DNA of 64,000 nt, from contig CAJQUN010000001.1 in the NCBI GenBank assembly GCA_907163345.1, positions 1,302,001 to 1,366,000 on the forward strand. The letters are read 5' to 3'. The stretch comes from Haberlea rhodopensis. Taxonomy: Eukaryota > Streptophyta > Magnoliopsida > Lamiales > Gesneriaceae. Shown here in pieces: positions 44,198 to 56,835 of this stretch (position 1 is the stretch's first letter; each line of letters starts with the position of its first letter). A program made the translations under genes and the position numbers. Under the pieces are notes generated by a model, which ran no database searches, had not been told where the DNA came from, and saw only the letters and a program-made list of their open reading frames with translations.

Positions 44198-47100
44198 TTA
44201 AGTAGTAGGAGCCATGTTTGATGATGATGTAGTCTGCAAATTTTTCGCTTCTTTTGAATCCAAACCCTCCGCAACTGAGGAGGTTCCATCTCCTTTAGAG
44301 CCAAAATTTCTTGGGTTCATACGAAGCACCTCCTCTTTTGTAAGGATTAAGATCTTACGAGCCATACCACAAAATTCTCTGGTTTCAACAAGGAACCACT
44401 ACTAATGAGCATGCCACGAAATATTAAATGCAGTATGGAAATAGTGTGTGAAGATAATCTTGAAACTTAAGGATGAAAGCGTTTATAAAAGAGGATATAT
44501 GTATCTTACTCCCAAGGATCATCTCCAACGAGCATCATATCATCCTCGTCATCTGTATACACAAAAAGCCAATTTTTGCTCCGAGCCTTGAGTTCACCAT
44601 TAAATCTGAAGAGATTATCCAATTCAGCAATCAACTCATCGTAGTTGCTGAACTTCGCGAGTTCTATAGACCTTCCAAGGGCTGTTCCCTGCTTATGAAC
44701 CTGAAATCGAGACATTCAAATTATGCTTACATACATAAAGGTGAACGACTATTGTCTGTAGAGGGAAAATGTCAAGATCCTGGATAGAACCTTGGTGCAA
44801 CTTCTTGTTGAAACAGAACTAATTTTGCCTTCTCTGTTTCTAGCTACAGGATGGAAGGTTTGAAATTGTTTCTCCGATTCACAAACAGCAGATGAAAAGT
44901 CCCGTTTAGAGCCCTTCAACTTATCACACCTTTGATCAGATTCAGTGGTAGAGGAATAATAAGAGTGTATGCCTTGCGTATGGCCTGAAGGCTCCATCCC
45001 TGTATTCAGCAATGCTGGCTTTGATGTTACAGAGTTGCTAATAAGTGGAATACCAAAGAGCTTGCAATTCCCTTCCTTGGGTTTCAGAGGAGACTCAGGC
45101 ATTTGTTTGCATATGGACTTTGGCGATAGGTTTCGTGATTGATCAGGCAAGATTTTGACGTATGGTGAGGTTGGTGGAGGCATCGACCAATTTATCTGCT
45201 GATTGTCACTCATGGGACAGGGCGTCTTCGAAAATTCTCTTAAAGTACCGTACCTGAAATCTGTATGTGGCTGATAAGACGTGTTGCAACTTTGAACACG
45301 AGTTTTTGAACCGGAATCAATCTGTGATCCCAAGCCTGACAAGAGATCTGTGAATGACGTCTCTGTCCTTCCTGAAGATAACCAGTTATCTGATTCATAT
45401 CTCCTTGAGGCAGACACATCATCAGTTTTCTCATCATCTAATGGTGGAGCCCATAATAATGGCTTCTCAGACATGTGTGAACCATTTCTCTCCAAGAAAG
45501 TGCCTCTCAAGGTCGATAATTCTTGACCTCGCAAGACCCTTAGAAACCCACTGGCAGGTGTGGGGTCTAGTGCCACCTTAGATGTACCTAGATTATATTT
45601 TAGATGATGAATCAAGATTTGAGTTCCAATTATAGATATATAAAACTACAATTACATAAAATAGACTTTGGGTAGACTAAATTGAGAAACACACCTTCCC
45701 TAGCAAGAACAGAAGCGTCCGGGGATGAAGGCAAGGCACTTGGTCGAGGCCTTTTTGATCTGGGGACTGGAAGTGGATTCATTGCATGAGGAGGCAGAGC
45801 AGGTTCTATGTTCCAAGGTGAAACCCTGTCTGGCCGAGGAATTGCAGAAGTTTCATCCCACCGCACCTTTATGCAAAATAAAATGATAAATTCTCAGAAT
45901 AGATAATAAAAAACAATTAAGTGAGGGGTGTTATGAGCCAAAAACGATTAACAAGACAGAGAGGAGGAGCCTCATTGGGATACGAAAAACAGAAACCTTT
46001 AGGCATCTCCATTTTGAATTTGGCCATCGTTTTGAATCAGAGTCTTCAATACCAACTACAGTTCCAGTAAACCTAAAAGAAAACAATATGAATGATAAAA
46101 CTGCTCGATGAAAGCAAAAGAAAAGCAGCACATCATTCAAAAACACTGCCTACCTCTGTTCTGGTGCTTCTTCACCTTCAAATCTCATTTTATATCGCAT
46201 TCCTACGGAATATTTGTTTTTAATAGAGTTCACATAATGATCATAAGGGACGATAAACTCAGTCGGGCTTGTCCTGTGACCAAAATGAGACAGTCGTTGA
46301 GGGGATGATTAAATCCAGAAGGAAACAGTAATAATTGCCCCGGAGAGAGCTATATGTAGATCGAGTGAAAGACCTGGGCTTGTAATACACAGTGAACATG
46401 GTTTTTGTTTGAGTAGCATGCCAAGCTGTTGCCAAAACACCAAGATGCATGTTGTGGCTGGATATGACCGATGATGGAGCATTACCCTGTTGTTTCATAG
46501 CACGCCTAACTCCAACACGCAACTCTTTATTTTCCCCCCTGAAATTGCGCGACATTCAAATCAGATATATAGATATATAGCTAAAGGCATGTAAGAGTAA
46601 GACTCGTATCTAACCTCAAAAATATGAAGGCATCCCCAGCAACAAGTCTCTTTGAACTAACAAATACGCTCCACCCACTCTGAAGGAGGTGCCTCCGTGG
46701 TTGACCTGGAAATAGTCAAGCAAACAAAATCACGAGTCTACTCTCCATTTAGAAGCAATCAAGAGTTGGTTCACATATAAAGACAATCTGTTAAATAAGT
46801 ATAGATTCCAGCATATAAGAATGTGGTTTTTTTTCTTTTTTTTCTTTTCTTTAATCTTTTCTCTTCTTTTTGACAATCGAAAACATATTATAGAGTAACT
46901 GGTTCAGTTTCTAAGAAGTACTTTTCTTGGTAAATGATTTATTGATATTTTAGCTCTCCCTAAGCAACCTTAACCAATTTCTACATCAGGGTTGACTCTT
47001 CTCCTGCCTTACAAAACCCATTCTCATTTCTTTAAGCCAATAACTATTTCTCATTTCATCAACTTAAAATAGAGCCATTCTATAACAAAACAAAGACAAA

Positions 47101-48605
47101 TTCCAAAGCAGATATATATATGCATATATCACAGATTTTCAGGTCCACAATACTAGTCTCTATCTGATTGGTTAATAGAATCAACAGCAATTAACACGAC
47201 CTCGTTTTCTAAAGGTTGAGCATGATGTACTGACATCCAGAAAATAGTGAATATGCTCAAATCCTGAACTGGGATTCATAGAACATTACCACGAAAAATA
47301 TGCCTGAATCGCCACTCAATTCCGTGCAAATCTTTGGCCACTAATTCCTGAGTGGGAGGTTGCTTTGTCATGTCCTGCCACATTAGATAATCATACCATC
47401 ACTAACACAAAAATCTTTCAACCCTAATCGAAGAACAACTCATGACTTCGTCTGGACTCATCCTAACCAATTGAGGCAGACATTCATCAGCATGTCGTCT
47501 TAGCACCGAGAACCCACCGTGGGTGCTTGTATCTGATGCAGTGAGAATCTTACGAAAAGAATGGACATGAAAATGTGGTGGTGGAGGAGGAGAAGGTTCC
47601 TTCTTCACTGCATTCTCATCTTGCTGAGACAGAAAATCTCATCAGGAAAAAATACCAAGAAATCTCTTGCCATGTGAAAAAGTCCATCCAAAGTACATAA
47701 ATAGCACAAAGTATTAGCTCACATTTGGTTCGGGTATCAAAATAATCTGTGCAAAAACTTCATCCGTATCTGGTTCAGCCTGTTCATGGAAAAAACATGA
47801 AACCATAAAGATATAAAACATATGAACTCTCTATAAATAATAAAACCAATACAAATTTTACCAAATGCTGTAGATAATTGAGTTGGTTGACTTATGTTAA
47901 AGGAAACAAAGTTACCTTCAAATTCACATCAACAACTCGACAAAGGATCTTTGGAGGAAGATTATACACTGGCATCTGCAGGTCAGCACTTTGTTTAGTC
48001 GATGCCTCCACCTATTCAATAAACCCCACAAACTCCAATAAAAGAAACAATCAAACAAAGCCCACATCAACCAACATAGTTATCTTTAATGCTCTCCCGA
48101 GAGAACATCTTTAATCTCATAGGATTAATGAGGTCCAATTTCTCGTCAACAAATCTAAACGAACAGTATTAAAGTACAGCCGTTTGACTCAAAATGCCAA
48201 AATTGGAAACAAATATAACAAAACTATTCTCAATTCAAGCATTTGCAAAACATTACAATTACTAAAAATAATTTAGTAGAACAAAATTAAACCTGTTCTA
48301 TGTGACCCTGAGGAAAATAGAAAACAAGGTCGTTTTCACGAGGCACGTGAACTAAAGGACCGGCGCATGCTCTCCATAACTCCGTGTATAGCACTTTCTC
48401 AGCATCCACTATGATGAATAAAAATAAGAGTTCCGATCAAATTTCACCAAAAAATAGATAAAAACTCAGATGTTAAAGCGGGAACAAGATACCCAAAGCT
48501 TTCACCTGAATTATCATTCCTGGAACCTGAGCTCCCTTTCTCCGATCTGGAAACACAATCATCCGTCTCATTAAAACCCTTGATCAAAACCTCAGAAGCA
48601 GTCAT
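44198..48605 (-). CDS. ARF2: Auxin response factor, ARF2-like (14 coding exons)
   Basis: Nuclear transcription factor binding auxin response elements; the ARF2 group are repressors. Exons (minus): 48605-48506, 48408-48293, 48011-47916, 47779-47723, 47623-47468, 47374-47290, 46705-46615, 46538-46374, 46273-46154, 46072-45997, 45866-45695, 45587-44791, 44700-44510 and 44378-44198; all in phase, 800 residues. Domains: N-terminal dimerisation segment (LYTELWRACAGPLVHVPREN), B3 DNA-binding domain about 140-245 (SFRKILTASDTSTHGGFSVL, GWSVFVSSKRLVAGDAFIFL), ARF domain (GMRYKMRFEGEEAPEQRFTG, RWDETSAIPRPDRVSPWNIE), a Ser/Pro-rich repression region with GNCKLFGIPL, and a C-terminal PB1 domain (RSCTKVHKQGTALGRS, YTDDEDDMMLVGDDPWEEF). 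It closely follows ARF2 rather than ARF1 (GNCKLFGIP, VHKQGTALGRS). A tasiR-ARF site lies in exon 12. Confidence 0.94.
45520..45540 (-). promoter_or_regulatory. tasiR-ARF target site in ARF2 exon 12
   Basis: On the plus strand this 21-mer (split as ttcttgacctc + gcaagaccct) nearly equals the TAS3-derived tasiR-ARF, so the ARF mRNA is complementary. Against the classic siRNA as I remember it there are two G:U pairs (siRNA positions 11 and 13) and one end mismatch. It encodes the VLRGQEL stretch around residue 430. Cleavage by AGO1/AGO7-pathway small RNAs is established for ARF2, ARF3 and ARF4. Confidence 0.85.
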
Positions 48606-49690
48606 TCTCAACACACAGCTTTCAACTCAGATCTCTCATCTCACAACCCACAAAAATTAACAAAAACGCGGGGAAACACTTAGAAAAGGACCAAAACCCA
48701 AACCTCGCGCGTTTTTGTAACTATGTAAGCAAGTTTGAGATAACCGGGACGAATTCCGGGATGTTCTGCGACTGATGAAATTATTTACCATTCACAATCG
48801 TGTAAGAATTTCTGGTCGTACACATATGGCGGAAATCGGCGATGAGAGAGGAAGATGAAAATCTTTTATTTTGCACAAAACTTTCCCTTCGAAATTTTCA
48901 CATAAATCATCAATCAATCGACCTACGAAAAATGAGTTTTGTGTGTTAAATATACACTACGATGGATGTAATTGATTTTCTTAGGATGTGTTTGGATATA
49001 CAAATTTAAATTCGCCACATCTGTTTTGGTATTTGTTTGAATTCTATGAGATTTGAAATTCCTCTTTATTTTCAACCTATATATTAATTAATGAATTTTA
49101 AATTCACAAAAAAAATATCATCTCTCTTCAAATACAAATTCAATAAATCCATCCAAACATAATCTTTTTTATTAATACGAGGAACAATAGGTAAAATATT
49201 ATAAGAATTTTCACAATAAAGGTGATAATATTATAATAATCTTAAATATATTATATATTTTAAATAAATTAAAATTATAATATGGATTGAGAATTTGAAC
49301 ATATCTGAAAATTTTTGAAAAGCAAGAATATAATATATGATAGTTAAAATAGATTACGAAATTTCTAAAATAGAATTTTATTGTACTTTGTATTAAATGA
49401 AATAAGCAATACTTATATATATTTGCTTAATGTGGCTAAAGTAATTAATGTGAGAGTAATTTTAATAATAATAATCTCACGTAGTGTGTATATTAATCTA
49501 ATTGATTTTTTAGTTATCATTCATCTTTAAAATTGAAGTTGATTTAATATATGGCTAAAAGTTTAGGTCATGTTATTTCATTCAAATATTTGGAACTTTG
49601 CAACAATCTAAAGGTTATTTAGTTTTATCAACTTACCTCTTATTTCAAGATAAGGGTAAATTGAACATAAACTTCACAGAGGCGATCGAA
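48606..49690 (-). promoter_or_regulatory. 5' leader and promoter side of the ARF2-like gene
   Basis: CT/AC-rich leader to about 48900, then AT-rich flank. A stretch at 48985-49165 (ggatgtgtttggatatacaa; aaattcacaaa) resembles a degraded DNA-transposon MITE, without certain ends. No gene seen. Confidence 0.4.
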
Positions 49691-50270
49691 GTCACTTGGA
49701 GCACCTAACAAAGCTTATGCATTAGTGTGGAGAGTCGTCAGAGACAGAATACCTACTAAACAAAACCTGCGAAGAAGAAATATAAGAAGTGGACCGATTT
49801 CGGATTTGTGTGATGATTTCGGATTTGTATTATCTTTGCCAAGAGACGGGGGAGTCTACTAATCATCTTTTCTTTGCATGCTCAACAGCTTACTCACTTT
49901 GGATAGAATGTTATAATTGGTTGGGTATGAAGCTAACCTTACCCGAAGAACCCGTTCAACACCTCCTTCAACACTAGTGGACTTTGGCCTCACAGGAAAA
50001 GCAGGAAGGAGTGTCTAACTATTTGGGTCGCAGTGCTATAGACTGTTTGGCTAGAGAGGAACATGAGAATCTTCCGCGACCCGCAGACAAATGGAGAGAA
50101 CTTAATGTAATTTGTAAAATTTAAGAACTTTTGTTAGTCGTTTTTTGATTGGGACAAAGAACTGGTTGTTTGTTTGTTATCTTCGCAGTGTGTGAGATAT
50201 CTTTTATGTTTCTGTTGCGTTACCTATTATCTTTTTGTAGCTTGTATGGGTACTTTTTCTACTCTCATTT
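49690..50270 (+). pseudogene. LINE reverse transcriptase fragment (zinc-binding C-terminus)
   Basis: Frames at 49711-49975 show WRVVRDRIPTKQNLRRR and CQETGESTNHLFFACSTAYS with LWIECYNWLG, the zf-RVT pattern of plant LINE ORF2 C-termini. A local duplication of atttcggatttgt (around 49796-49830) shifts the frame. Only this end of the ORF remains. Confidence 0.7.
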
Positions 50271-50947
50271 ATAAAATTATATATTTTGCCTGAGAAAAAG
50301 AATAATGTTTTAACTATTGCACCTACTTGCAAATTGTGAACTAACATGTGACATTGAATGTGATACTATTTTCAGGATCGAAAATATGTCAATTTACCAA
50401 AAACTATAATTAGTTGCAACAACTCAACTCAAATTCTATAAATCATAGAGTTATCTAAACATTAAAAAGCACTCCAAATAATAACAAAATATTGTTCTGA
50501 AATATATAATATGAACATGTAGATAAAGTGTAAGTTACACTCAAATGTTATATATCAAGTACAATTTAATACAAAAGTATTACAAGCTAATTTCACATAC
50601 TTTGCCATTATTTGCTTTTTATATCAAATATTTATTTGGTGCACAAGCACGAGTTTATTTTATAACAAGCTATGACATAATTTATAACAAAAAATATATA
50701 ATTTACTATACACTTTTCGCATGTGTTTAATTCGTCCATATAAAAATAAAAGACTTTCATAAAAGATATGTATGTTTGCCCATCACCGATAAAAAGGACA
50801 ATTTAAGAGTCAAATAATATTGATGGCAATTCTTCAACTAAAGTGTACTAGGAAGTGAATAAAACGTGTGCAAATTATGTGATTTCAATCAAGAGCTGAA
50901 GCTATTGCAACATTGGTATTAGTTATGCCCCACTACACAGAAAAATT
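50271..50947. other. AT-rich intergenic sequence
   Basis: No gene or transposon end recognised. Confidence 0.4.
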
Positions 50948-51182
50948 CGGAGCTGCCCATCTAGGATAGATCTAACGGTTCTAATATATTTGAGTTGTGG
51001 GTATATATGTTATGTGTGGAAAATCGGAGCTGCCGATCTAGAATAGATCTAACGGCACTAATATATTTGGGTTGTGGGTACATATGTTATTGTGTGAGAA
51101 ATTTGGAGCTGTTCATCTAGACTAGATCTAACGGCTCTAATATGTTTGGGTTGTGGGATATATGTGTTATTGTGTGGACCTC
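50948..51182. repeat. Three-copy tandem repeat, period 77-79 bp
   Basis: Units begin at about 50948, 51025 and 51104 with (c/t)ggagctgcc(c/g)atctag and end in gttgtgggtatatatgttat. The copies differ at a minority of positions. Confidence 0.8.
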
Positions 51183-51989
51183 GAGTCCCAAATATATGAG
51201 AGCCGTTGATGATGGAATAATGGTAATATTATGATTCCAACATTGAAATCTCCTACTCGAGATAATTCCAAATTTGGAGGTTTAGAAAGCTGAAAACTAT
51301 TCTTACGTGTAACTTATAACTTTTAAAAAGTGTAAAAGCTAAGGTTGCCAAGGTAGTTTTTATATTTAGGAACACAAGTAAATTTGATATTTTATTGTGG
51401 GATTTTGTGACTAATTAATTATTTAGATGACAGACACGTAATTTATCTTAAATTTTTAATTGAAAAAAAAGATATAACTTAGGGTGCATTTTGATTGAGG
51501 GTTTTGAAGCCATATATTTCAAATCATTGATTTCGAATCGATTTAATTGTTTGGATGAATTTATATTGGGAGTAGTTCAAATCCACATCTTTATTAATTT
51601 ATGTAAATATAATAATAATTATGATGAATTTAAATATATTTAAAATATTTGTCATTTCAAATCTAAGTTTCATATCCATTCTCTTGCTAGGTTTGAGAAC
51701 TAAATCCCATAATTCTAAAGAAATGCTTAGGAAAGATAAAAGTCTTATTATTTGATGCGTGAATAATATTTATATATATTACTTATTTGAAGACTCAATT
51801 TATATAAATTATACACATGAAAACTAAAAATATAATAATATCTAAATATATGAGCTCAGAGAGAATTCATGATGAAGCGGAGCCTACAATAATGAAGCAT
51901 GAGGAGGAGGCGAAGCATCGACGTCGGTGGTTGGAGGGAGACAAGTAAGGGTCCCAACACGTGCGCCTATTTGTTTCCTAATGCCAATA
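51183..51989. other. AT-rich intergenic sequence before the Mutator-like element
   Basis: No gene recognised. The last 130 bp are less AT-rich (gaggaggaggcgaagcatcg). Confidence 0.4.
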
Positions 51990-52000
51990 CATTAATCCAG

Positions 52001-52352
52001 GGTTTTTTAACTAAATATTCGATTTTAAAAAATAATTTAACAATTTAACCGAATTTTTTTTTTTATTATCAAACTAACCTAAGTCGCCATGTGAGATGGC
52101 GACTTCAATTGAAGTCGCCATCTGACATGGCGACTTTAACAAAAAAATTTTTTTTTATGATATCGCCATCTGAGTTGGCGACATCAATATAATTTATTGA
52201 TGTCGCCATCTCAGTTGGCGACATCTATTTAATTTATATGGATGTCGCCATCTGAGATGGCGACACCATTAAATTATATTGATGTCGCCAACTCAGTTGG
52301 CGACATCAATAATATTTATTGGTGTCGCCATCTCAGATGGCGACACCAATGA
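52001..52352. repeat. Left terminal inverted repeat with seven short palindromes
   Basis: Seven copies of a gtcgccatctNagatggcgac-type palindrome at about 52083-52350. The last two form perfect 16-bp stems around a single C (52278-52310 and 52318-52350) but differ from each other in both arms. Confidence 0.85.
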
Positions 52353-52771
52353 ATTTTAACCTAAAAACAACACGCCGCCGCACCATTCTCATTTTCTCTT
52401 CTTCTTCGTTTCTTCTTCATTCTTCAGCTCCGCCACAAATTCTTTCGTCCGTTCGTTCTCAAATTTTCTTCCTAACATTTCTGCAAAAATCAAGCTATTT
52501 CCAAAATATTTAAGGTAAGCTTTTTAATTTTGTTATTTATGTATCGTAGACAAATTATGATTTTAATATATGTAGTGGGAGTATATTACTTGTTGGAGTA
52601 TATTTTTGTGATGTGAAATATTAAAATTTAAGTTGACGAAGATGGAAGCGGCGGCCGGCGGTGGTGGCCGGCGGCGGCGGTGGCAGGTGGTGGGCGGCGG
52701 CGGTGGGCGACGGACGGGTTGTTTTTGTAATGTTGAGTTTAATGTTGTTAATTTTTGTATTATATTTCAGG
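52353..52771 (+). other. 5' leader of the PMD gene, with a GGC-rich patch
   Basis: A C/T-rich leader (ttcttcgtttcttcttcatt) is followed by AT-rich sequence and a short (GGC/GGT)n patch at about 52648-52715, then an acceptor-like ttcag at 52766-52770. An ATG at 52661 opens a Gly/Trp-rich extension in the same frame, but I prefer the ATG at 52772, after this acceptor, since PMD proteins start at this point. Confidence 0.5.
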
Positions 52772-55140
52772 ATGGATCAAATGAGACAACCAGGCCCGGT
52801 TGACACACATCTTTTGTCGTTGCAGTCTACACATCGATCTGAGGATGTATGGGCAGGTGATATGGATAGTATACTTCGTGTGAGAAACCCAGATAGCTAT
52901 TTTTGGGATATGTGTCCATTAGATATACGTGTTGTTAATTTATTGCACGTTATTGGATTTTATGGTATCTATAGGTGTGGTAAGATTGAACTTGACATGC
53001 ACCTGATCACGGCTTTAGTTGAGAGATGGCGCCGTGAAACACACACGTTTCATTTTAGATCAGGAGAAGCGTCCATCACACTGCAAGACATTGCAGTAAT
53101 ATGGGCGTTGCCAGTAGATGGCATCGTAGTGTCGGGGATTGATATTGATAGGGCTCTACCCGATTGGCAAGAATATTGCCATACATATTTAGGTTTCTTA
53201 CCAGCCATCACAGACCTTAAGGGCGCACGTTTAAAATTAGTTGCTTTGCATAATCATTTGCTGCTCAATCCATTGGATGAAAATAGTACAGCAGATGATG
53301 TTGTTAAGTTCACAAGAAGTTGTGCGTTATTGATGTTAGGGGGGATTATGTGCCCTGATTCCTCAGGCAATTTTGTTAGATTATTATATTTACAAAAGTT
53401 GGAGGATATCGACTCTGCCAGTACATATAGTTGGGGCAGTGATGTATTGGCATACTTATATCGTGAGTTGTGCACGTCATCAGAGAAAGGGAAAAAAGTT
53501 ATAGGTGGTGCAGTGCAACTCTTACAGGTAAATAATATGTTTGTTTTTTTTAATATTTAAAATATGTTTCTGGTCAATCTAACTTGTGTTATTGATGTCA
53601 CTACAATAAATGAGATTTGGGCATGGTCACGAATCCCAAGTTTGACTCCGCAATTGGGTAGCGATAGATCTGATATTGGACCAATAATTGTCGGCCCAAA
53701 CAATGTGTTACCTTCTGCTCCATATGGTGTAAGGTAGTACAAATATGCATTGTTTTATAATTGATCTTATGTGTGAATGCATTTAATAATTTATTTGAAT
53801 ATATACAGGTGGTCGTGTCATTTAATCTTTACAGAAACTGGGAGTCATTCCATACGCATCATAAGGGACATCCTCGATGACCAGCCAGTAACTCAAGTAA
53901 GCATGCTGTTAAATTAATTTGTACAAAATATACTCTTTTCATAGTATGTAAAAGCAATGTTGTTTTGCAGTTTAATTGGCAGCCGTACCCTGATGAGTAC
54001 ACTGAAGGAATCACTGAGTTGGGGACATATAAGGGACCGTTGATTTTCTTCGACATAGTTGAAATGCAACGGTCTGATCGAGTACTGCGACAATTGGGAT
54101 GCTACAAGATATCCCAGAAGATCCACCATCGGGGGATGAGGCATTGCATAATGTTGGTAGAAGGGGAAATGTCAACAAAAACTGGAGCACTAGGCATATA
54201 GCTCACATACTTTGCTGGGAGAGGGCAAATGATCTACGTGTCGACAGACCACGATTTACTGACGGTGGTTACTACGTTGTTGGCGGATACAGTGAGTGGT
54301 ATGAACAAGTGACACGTAGATACATTGGGCGTCAAGAATACTTTGTACAGACAGGATATCAACATGGTGATGGCCCGGCATGGCAGCATGTGGTACGTTA
54401 ATTACGTGAAATTTTAATTTTATATTTGTGTTTCGATGTATAAATTTTATATGGACATTTGTACTTTGCAGATTGAGCAGATGGAACAGTTATCTACAAG
54501 CTATGACCGACATCTGGCTGATGGAGTGCCTATTACGACAGAGTCGATGATGCAACACAGGACTATGTTCGACAATGTGGTGCGAGTGGCTCGTGACCGA
54601 CGAGACAGAAACTTCCCGCCATACAATGAAGTCCAGCCTGTTGATACACGACAGTTCCATGCAGGCACTCCATCTACACATATGCAGACAGATATTGCAG
54701 GTCCATCTACGTGGACAGATATTGCAGGTCCATCTACGTGGACAGATATTGCAGGTCCATCTACGTGGACAGATATTGCAGGTCCATCCACGTGGACAGA
54801 GCCAGATATGACTACGGACTATTATATTCCTGTTCCTGTACAATCATATGATTTATCTCCCTTCACGCCATATCCCCCCATGTCCACTCAACCACAGTTC
54901 AGCAGCATGGGTACAGATGTCAGTCTTGGGTTTGCGACATATGCAGCTAGGACTTCACCTTTCGATGTCTCGCCCGTTCTATTCCCTCAGTTGATGCCAA
55001 TACAGGAGCCTGCCAACACACATGTGGCAAGGGAAAGGGGCGAAGAAGTCGTTCAACACGGAAGAGTTAGAAGACAGACAAATCCTCCTCCTTGTGGTAC
55101 GGGAGGAAATCAAACATACACCACCCTCAGATCTTCTACA
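52772..55140 (+). pseudogene. Plant mobile domain (PMD, MAIN/MAIL-like) protein, one frameshift
   Basis: Inferred exons 52772-53527, 53615-53733, 53809-53896, 53971-54392 and 54472 onward. The PMD core is clear: VRNPDSYFWDMCPLDIRVVN, TALVERWRRETHTFHF, SGEASITLQDIAVIWALPVD, YLYRELCTSSEKGKK, IWAWSRIPSL and a DILDDQPVTQ/FNWQPY segment. Exon 4 is 422 bp, and the frame changes near 54100 (GCYKISQ to LQDIPEDPPSG), fitting a 1-bp deletion. The tail has four TDIAGPSTW repeats and ends at RRQTNPPPCGTG, where such proteins usually stop; beyond about 55110 the frame runs into antisense transposase DNA. PMD proteins (MAIN, MAIL1) act in silencing and genome stability, and PMD genes are known inside transposons. 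Confidence 0.8.
54688..54798 (+). repeat. 27-bp minisatellite in the PMD coding sequence
   Basis: Four in-frame copies of tctacgtggacagatattgc + aggtcca encode TDIAGPSTW repeats. The copies are almost identical, so the expansion is recent. Confidence 0.9.
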
Positions 55141-56624
55141 ATATGCTTGCTAATCATCTCCAAAAACCATCTCCATGACACAAAGTTTTCTTCATCAACA
55201 ATTGCAAATGCCAAAGGTAAGATTTGATTATTCGCATCCATTGCCACGGCAATCAACATCTTATGTTGATATTTCGTATACAGATGTGTTCCATCCACAC
55301 TTATTACCCGGCGGCAATGCTGAAATCCTTGTACACATGGATGGAAGGCCCAGAACACGTAATTCAAAGTCTTTTCTATTGGTCTGGCATTTTCAAGGTG
55401 AACCCACTCAACGACTGTGCCGGGATTCCATTTTTGCAAAGCTCCCATATAGTAAGGCAATTTCCTCACGGAGCTCTCCCATGTTCCGTACACATTCTCA
55501 ACAGCACGTCGTAAACTAAACCATCCTTTTGCATAGGAGATCTCAAATCCATATTTATCTTTCACTGTTTGAATTACATACTTTATTTCGTAAGATGGAT
55601 CACGCCGAACAATTCCCACTAACAAGCTAGCAATCATGTTTTTGTCCAAATTTGCATGATCGACCGACAGCTCACTCAAAAGGCAAGTGTGAGAACCTCC
55701 ATACTTGTTTATTTTGAATAAACCAACTTTTTTCTTCAACGAGGCCCGCAGGTACCATCTACAAAACATATCTTCTGTACTGTGTTTGCACACCACTTTC
55801 CACAATGTTTTTGTACTCTTGACAACGCGGTACTCCCGTTTCGCAACACGTACAGAGTAATCCTTTACAGCTGCCTGCAAATGAGCTTTATTTTTGAAAA
55901 CCATATCTAGATGGATATCCCCTTTCGAGTAGTCGTAGTAACTCCCCCATCTACCTGTTGGAATGTCTAATGAGTCTCCAAATACTTCGGGATGTGTCAT
56001 TGAGAATAATGGAATTGTTGGATAAAGGGCATGAGTATTTGTTGTGGTTGTGTCTGGTACATTATCTGGCACTTCTTCAATATCAACCTCATCGTCATCA
56101 GACTCATCCTCAGATGGAATTCCCTCCGGTTCAGTCTGAAAATCATCTCCAAAATCCACAAAACTGTCTGCTAATGGCTCGGGAACAATATTGTCAGCAA
56201 CTATAGGAGCATCATCTTGAATCCTAGAGGTAGTTGGTCTTTCTGTATCTACTACAAATGGACCACTACCACTTGTTGGCATTTCTGTAATAAAATCATA
56301 ATCTCTCCGTTCTGTTTGTATATACATCTCCAAACAACTATAATTTTGTTCAGAATCCAATACCCATGCTAAATTGTAATCACTGTCAACGGGAAAAATT
56401 GTTTGTTTTATCCCAGAAAAATCACTAAATATATATTTACAATATATTTTCAGAATGAACTGGTTACGGTCGATGCCAGTAATATCATATACGTCGTTCA
56501 CTAACTGCAAATAATTAATAGTGCGAGATATTGTCATGCCTTTCGACGGACCACGATCATATCTAACAGATTCTGAATCTTGTAATATATTGCCTCCCCA
56601 ATACAACAAAACTTTAATTGACAT
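55110..56624 (-). pseudogene. MuDR-type (MULE) transposase, C-terminally truncated
   Basis: Uninterrupted 504-codon frame starting MSIKVLLYWGGNILQDSESV. An N-terminal PB1-like region (to about 105) is followed by an acidic linker (EDESDDDEVDIEEVPDN), the MuDR DNA-binding domain about 240-320 (FKNKAHLQAAVKDYSVRVAK, CRWYLRASLKKK, YGGSHTC) and the start of the MULE catalytic domain with the first catalytic Asp (VISVDGTHLY) and VDEENFVSWRWFLEMI. It then breaks off. The second Asp/His block, the catalytic Glu and the SWIM zinc finger are absent, so no active enzyme can result. Only the missing end marks it as broken. Confidence 0.88.
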
Positions 56625-56835
56625 ACCTTAAAATAAACACAAATTTAATAAATTAGTACAGTATATATAATATTATGAAATTTAATTATTTGTATAACAA
56701 CATACCTGCAGAGAAAATATTCACGGATTCTGAAGAGAATTTGAATTTTCACGAATTCTGAAGAGAATTTGTTCGAAAGCCGAAGAGAATTTGTTATATT
56801 TCAAAAGGAGTAACATTTCAGTTTTATAGACAAAG

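Noticed and set aside
54490..54843. Minus-strand frame of 117 codons with CNICPRRWT repeats
   Set aside because: Shadow of the PMD minisatellite on the other strand.
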